Shown piece after piece: positions 60,909-64,000 of a DNA stretch of 64,000 nt; the first letter of the stretch is position 1; each line of letters begins with the position of its first letter. This DNA is from Taibaiella sp965229095 (GTDB lineage Bacteria > Bacteroidota > Bacteroidia > Chitinophagales > Chitinophagaceae): contig OZ245855.1 of the NCBI GenBank assembly GCA_965229095.1, positions 4,526,001 to 4,590,000 of the forward strand, in the 5' to 3' direction. The notes below the pieces were generated by a model. It had not been told where the DNA came from. It worked only from the letters and a program-made list of their open reading frames with translations, and searched no databases. Position numbers and translations under genes: made by a program.

Positions 60909-61883
60909 TTAGAAGTCTTCTTCCAGTGAAAAGGTACTGGCGCCTTTGTCTTTGTTGGCTACGCCGCTTTTCTGGTATTCGCCCACACGCCTTTCAAAGA
61001 AATTGGTTTTGCCCTGTAGGGAGATCAATTCCATAAAGTCGAAAGGATTGGTCGCATTCCATATTTTGGAGCATCCTAATGCGAGCAACAAACGGTCCGC
61101 CACAAATTCGATATACTGGCACATGAGCTCCGCGTTCATGCCTATCAGCCTTACGGGAAGGGCGTCGCTTACGAATTCTTTCTCGATATCAACGGCGTGG
61201 CGGATAATCTCTTTAACCGTTTCTTCCGGCAACGGGTTAACGATATGCTGCTGGTAGAGCAGGCAGGCGAAGTCGCAGTGCAGGCCCTCGTCGCGGCTGA
61301 TCAGCTCGTTGGAGAAGGTAAGGCCCGGCATCATGCCGCGTTTCTTCAGCCAGAAGATAGAGCAGAAGCTGCCGGAGAAGAAAATGCCTTCTACGGCGGC
61401 AAAGGCGATCAACCTTTCGGCGAAGGAACCTTTGTTGATCCAGCGCAAAGCCCATTCCGCTTTCTTTTGCACGCAGGGTATGGTATCCACGGCGCGCAAA
61501 AGGCGGTCTTTTTCTGTGTTATCTTTTATGTAAGTATCGATCAGGAGGGAGTACATCTCCGAATGGATGTTTTCGATCATGATCTGGAAGCCGTAAAAGC
61601 AGCGGGCTTCGGGGTATTGTACTTCCTGGAGGAAATTGATGGCCAGGTTCTCGTTCACGATACCATCGCTGGCTGCAAAGAAAGCCAGGATATGGGAGAT
61701 GAAATAGCGCTCATCATTGTTCAGCTTATTGTTCCAGTCGTTGATGTCGGGAGAAAGATCCACCTCTTCGGCAGTCCAGAAGCTGGCCTCGGCCTTTTTG
61801 TAAAACTGCCAGATGTCATCATGTTTGATCGGGAAAATGACAAACCGGTCTTTATTGTCTTCTAGTATAGGTTCTGTTTGCAT
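60909..61883 (-). CDS. nrdB: Class I ribonucleotide reductase, beta subunit
   Basis: Small, metal-cofactor subunit that holds the tyrosyl radical or metal centre. It has 324 residues. Iron ligands are seen in FWTAEEVDLSPD (Asp/Glu), NIHSEMYSLLID (Glu and His), and DEGLHCDFACLL (Glu and His). The C terminus DKGASTFSLEEDF is the tail that docks on NrdA. The ATG at 61883 is preferred over the GTG two codons earlier. It is first in the nrdB-nrdA operon. Confidence 0.95.
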   Translation of the reverse strand: MQTEPILEDNKDRFVIFPIKHDDIWQFYKKAEASFWTAEEVDLSPDINDWNNKLNNDERYFISHILAFFAASDGIVNENLAINFLQEVQYPEARCFYGFQIMIENIHSEMYSLLIDTYIKDNTEKDRLLRAVDTIPCVQKKAEWALRWINKGSFAERLIAFAAVEGIFFSGSFCSIFWLKKRGMMPGLTFSNELISRDEGLHCDFACLLYQQHIVNPLPEETVKEIIRHAVDIEKEFVSDALPVRLIGMNAELMCQYIEFVADRLLLALGCSKIWNATNPFDFMELISLQGKTNFFERRVGEYQKSGVANKDKGASTFSLEEDF

Positions 61884-62019
61884 ATGCACGCTTATTTTTT
61901 TCTAATCGGGCTGTTGCAGAGAATAGCGGGGTCGGCAAAATATTCCTGTTTTAAATGTATCAAGACAGGAATTCGAACCATTTACCGCTTTTCCTCCGAA
62001 AGCTAAAATGTGTCAGGTG

Positions 62020-62170
62020 CATTAAGGCAGGTCTTCTGGCTTGTAGTTGTATCCGTTTGCGCCTTCCCGTGCTAAAATCGCCAGTGGCTTTTGCAAAACG
62101 ATCATCCCATTCAGGAGCTACTTACAGCTGCGGGGACAGCGCCGGTATTACACCGGACTTCCCTTTTAAT
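62020..62170 (-). promoter_or_regulatory. Cobalamin riboswitch upstream of nrdBA
   Basis: On the minus strand, a textbook cobalamin aptamer: GGGAAGTCCGGTGTAATACC, then CCGCAGCTGTAAGT, GCCACTGGC, GGGAAGGCG and the B12 box AGCCAGAAGACCTGCC (62026-62041). It lies about 140 nt before nrdB. Adenosylcobalamin binding should shut off this B12-independent reductase. Confidence 0.93.
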
Positions 62171-62285
62171 GAGACGCTTTCAATGAAAATGTTGAAAACA
62201 AATCAACCTAATGCCTTACAAAGATGGTTCTGAAAATTGTAAAAGAAGGCCGAAGATTTACACAGGATGTGTATAACGTGGAAAA

Positions 62286-62675
62286 CTATTTTTGCGTTTT
62301 CGGAGAACGGCGCCTGGCACGCCATTCCTCCAGTGTGGTACGGTCGCCCTTGTCCAGGTCTTCGATATAGATCATATTATTAATGAGGTCGACGTAGAAG
62401 TAAAAATGAGGCTGAAAGCGGTTATTGCCCTGGTAGCCAGCTTCTACATGGTACATCTGGACCACGGAATCGGGAGGCGTTATTTTTATAATAATATTCT
62501 GTACCCTGTTGGTCAAAGAATCATATACATGATCTTTTTCTTTTACTTCCGGCAAGGCCTCTATGATGTTACGCACCGAGTCTTCTGCGGTAAGAATAAC
62601 CTGTTGCTTTTGCTGGCCGCGGCACCATGGGGCAGCAGAGAAAAGGAGCAGTAACAGTATGCAAATACTTCTCAT
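62286..62675 (-). CDS. Small exported protein of unknown function
   Basis: A 129-residue protein. A hydrophobic signal segment (MRSICILLLLLFSAAPWCRG) starts at the second Met of the frame. The rest is polar, with HFYFYVDLINNMIYIEDL (about 88-105) suggesting a beta-sheet core. A Cys at about residue 18 could be a weak lipobox but the context is poor. No family recognised. Confidence 0.65.
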   Translation of the reverse strand: MRSICILLLLLFSAAPWCRGQQKQQVILTAEDSVRNIIEALPEVKEKDHVYDSLTNRVQNIIIKITPPDSVVQMYHVEAGYQGNNRFQPHFYFYVDLINNMIYIEDLDKGDRTTLEEWRARRRSPKTQK

Positions 62676-62779
62676 GTTTCTATAACAGAACAATGGTTGT
62701 TTTGTTTAATAGGATAAAAATGTGTTTGTATTTGTGGAAATAATATGTTTGCTGTGTCTCAGCTACTCCTGTTTACAGG

Positions 62780-62811
62780 AAAGCGGCTTCCCCTGCCGGA
62801 GAAGCCGCTTT
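62780..62811 (-). terminator. Hairpin after the partial T9SS protease gene
   Basis: An 11-bp stem (62780-62790 with 62801-62811) immediately downstream of the minus-strand stop at 62830. Confidence 0.75.
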
Positions 62812-62829
62812 TATATGATAAAAGTATGC

Positions 62830-64000
62830 TTATCGTTGCAGCATTACTTTTTTGGTAGTGAAAGTGTCGCCATTGCTGAACTTCAGCAAGTACATGCCAT
62901 TGGCCAAGGCGTTCAGGTTAAAAGTATAAGAACCGCTTTGGGTATTGGCCAGGTTGTAAACAGCCTGCCTGGAGCCTGCCACGTTGTAGATCTCAACGGT
63001 GAGATCGGTGTTCTGTTTAAAATTCACCTTTGCCGTTACAATACCATTGGTAACGGGGTTGGGGTAAACGCTGATGGAATTGCTGAAATCGTTCCGGGCC
63101 GTATTGCTGATACCTACACCTCCGGTACAATTCGATTTAACCGCATCCATGGTCATTACGCCGGAATTGGTAGGGTCGAGCCAGGGTTGCAGTCTCCTGT
63201 AGTTGGCAGTGCCATCCTGTGCGTAATCCCAATCCAGGCTTAATTTGCTATAGGCAACATAACGGAAGAAACTTGATGGTTGTCCTTTTCCGCTTACATT
63301 GCAACTGGGCCGGGGCTCGCCGGCTACGGAAGCGATACCGATCAGCTTGCCATCGCCGTCAAACAAGCCGCTGCCGGAAGAACCCCCTTCAATACCGCCG
63401 GAATCAATGGGGTATATCTGCCAGTGGGTGCCTGGTCCGAGAGAACCGCCGGCTTCACCGTTGGGATCAATATCATTACTCATAGATACCTTCTTAACAT
63501 CGCCGGCTGGGTGATGGAAGCCTATATACCTTTTGGGATAAACTATGGGGCTGGGCATGCTGGTAGCCCTGTTCCATCCGGCAAAATAAATATCCCAGTC
63601 GGTAGGGATATGTTGTCTTACCTGGAGCAATAAGAAATCACCATTGATCTGGGGGAAAGGTGTTTCCACGTAGTTGGCCCTCGCCTTGAAATTGGCTCCC
63701 TGCAATGTGTTGACAGTAGCGGCCGGCCCGCCGGTACACTGCGTTTTTTCAAAATTGAAACGGATCAGGAATTCCGTGAAGTGGCCGTTGGCCGTATCAT
63801 TGGGGGGATCGCAATGCGTTGCGGTCAATAAATACTGTTTGCAATCTGCCTCCGTATTGCCGGTATTGTTAATCATGGTAGCACTGCAGGCACCACCGTT
63901 CGATAAAATCTGTACGATGGATTTTCTTTGTTTGGGATAATTGGCACCCAAAGGACATATGGCATTAATGCCGCAGGTAGAAGAACTGCCTTCCAGGTTA
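62830..64000 (-). CDS. T9SS-secreted trypsin-like serine protease (5' end outside window)
   Basis: A partial gene; its frame is open to the window end. The catalytic triad is visible: His in LLTATHCDPP, Asp in INGDFLLLQV and Ser in GGSSGSGLFDGDG, with a Cys-rich context (TCGINAICPLGANYPKQR) like lysyl endopeptidases. A C-terminal T9SS type A sorting domain follows (VYPNPVTNGIVTAKV...GMYLLKFSNGDTFTTKKVMLQR). It is secreted by the type IX system. The internal TTG at 63951 is not the true start, because conserved codons continue upstream. Specificity is not determinable here. Confidence 0.88.
   Translation of the reverse strand, partial: NLEGSSSTCGINAICPLGANYPKQRKSIVQILSNGGACSATMINNTGNTEADCKQYLLTATHCDPPNDTANGHFTEFLIRFNFEKTQCTGGPAATVNTLQGANFKARANYVETPFPQINGDFLLLQVRQHIPTDWDIYFAGWNRATSMPSPIVYPKRYIGFHHPAGDVKKVSMSNDIDPNGEAGGSLGPGTHWQIYPIDSGGIEGGSSGSGLFDGDGKLIGIASVAGEPRPSCNVSGKGQPSSFFRYVAYSKLSLDWDYAQDGTANYRRLQPWLDPTNSGVMTMDAVKSNCTGGVGISNTARNDFSNSISVYPNPVTNGIVTAKVNFKQNTDLTVEIYNVAGSRQAVYNLANTQSGSYTFNLNALANGMYLLKFSNGDTFTTKKVMLQR

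Noticed and set aside
61955..62233. Open frame across the riboswitch upstream of nrdB
   Set aside because: The region is accounted for by a cobalamin aptamer with all conserved blocks; the open frame is accidental.

Overview
The window looks like a chromosome segment of a Bacteroidota bacterium, most likely family Chitinophagaceae. The evidence is many Bacteroidota-type promoters (-7 box TAnnTTTG), several proteins with type IX secretion sorting domains, outer-membrane families such as DUF5686 and carboxypeptidase-regulatory/TonB barrels, a HYC_CC_PP metal cluster and a full-length Bacteroidota-type serine palmitoyltransferase. There are no phage, IS, CRISPR or rRNA features. The only tRNA seen is tRNA-Trp.

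Layout. 1-5 kb: LptF/G permease, a His-rich small membrane protein, heptose epimerase HldD, a TonB-like protein, DUF983 and an AraC regulator. 5-11 kb: a large outer-membrane barrel protein, a MATE exporter and a serine hydrolase. 11.2-14.5 kb: a metal (probably copper) operon, HYC_CC_PP - HMA - TonB receptor. 14.6 kb: a small secreted-protein gene broken by one in-frame stop. 15-16 kb: tRNA-Trp-secE-nusG, cut off from the usual ribosomal cluster. 16.3-22 kb: the 2-oxoglutarate dehydrogenase E2 gene, then two tandem paralogous T9SS adhesin-like genes, the second frameshifted. 23.7-26.7 kb: a three-gene lipid operon. 26.8-31 kb: dgkA and a creD operon with its own winged-helix regulator. 31.6-35.5 kb: a T9SS type B protein and an AT-rich orphan metallopeptidase. 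35.6-43.2 kb: inositol and sphingolipid genes. 43.5-51.5 kb: arfB, typA, a VOC protein, kdsD, recG. 51.6-54.2 kb: a phosphodiesterase/flippase-like pair. 54.3-62.2 kb: thioesterase, metE and nrdBA, the last two each behind a cobalamin riboswitch. 62.3-64 kb: a small secreted protein and a partial T9SS trypsin-like protease.

The strongest system-level signal is a shared 18-bp palindrome, ATTAAAC-N4-GTTTAAT, found in front of four separate units: CDP-alcohol phosphotransferase/DUF4833 - fatty acid hydroxylase - Aur1-like PAP2 (23.7 kb); myo-inositol-phosphate synthase - PgpA-like phosphatase - GtrA - DUF5686 (40.5 kb); serine palmitoyltransferase (43.4 kb); and an alkaline-phosphatase-superfamily enzyme with a flippase-like membrane protein (54.2 kb). 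In three of the four, the -33 TTTG lies in the centre of the palindrome and sits 19-21 nt from a TAnnTTTG box. I read this as an inositol-sphingolipid regulon under one TetR-like regulator that lies outside the window. It implies that the last pair and the hydroxylase are undescribed parts of the same pathway.

A second, smaller system is the creD operon (30.9 to 27.3 kb). It has two copies of ACTTTG-N5-CAAAGT, one at the operon promoter and one just after its winged-helix gene, which suggests autoregulation. Two cobalamin riboswitches control the B12-independent enzymes MetE and class I ribonucleotide reductase, so the organism probably also has the B12-dependent counterparts.
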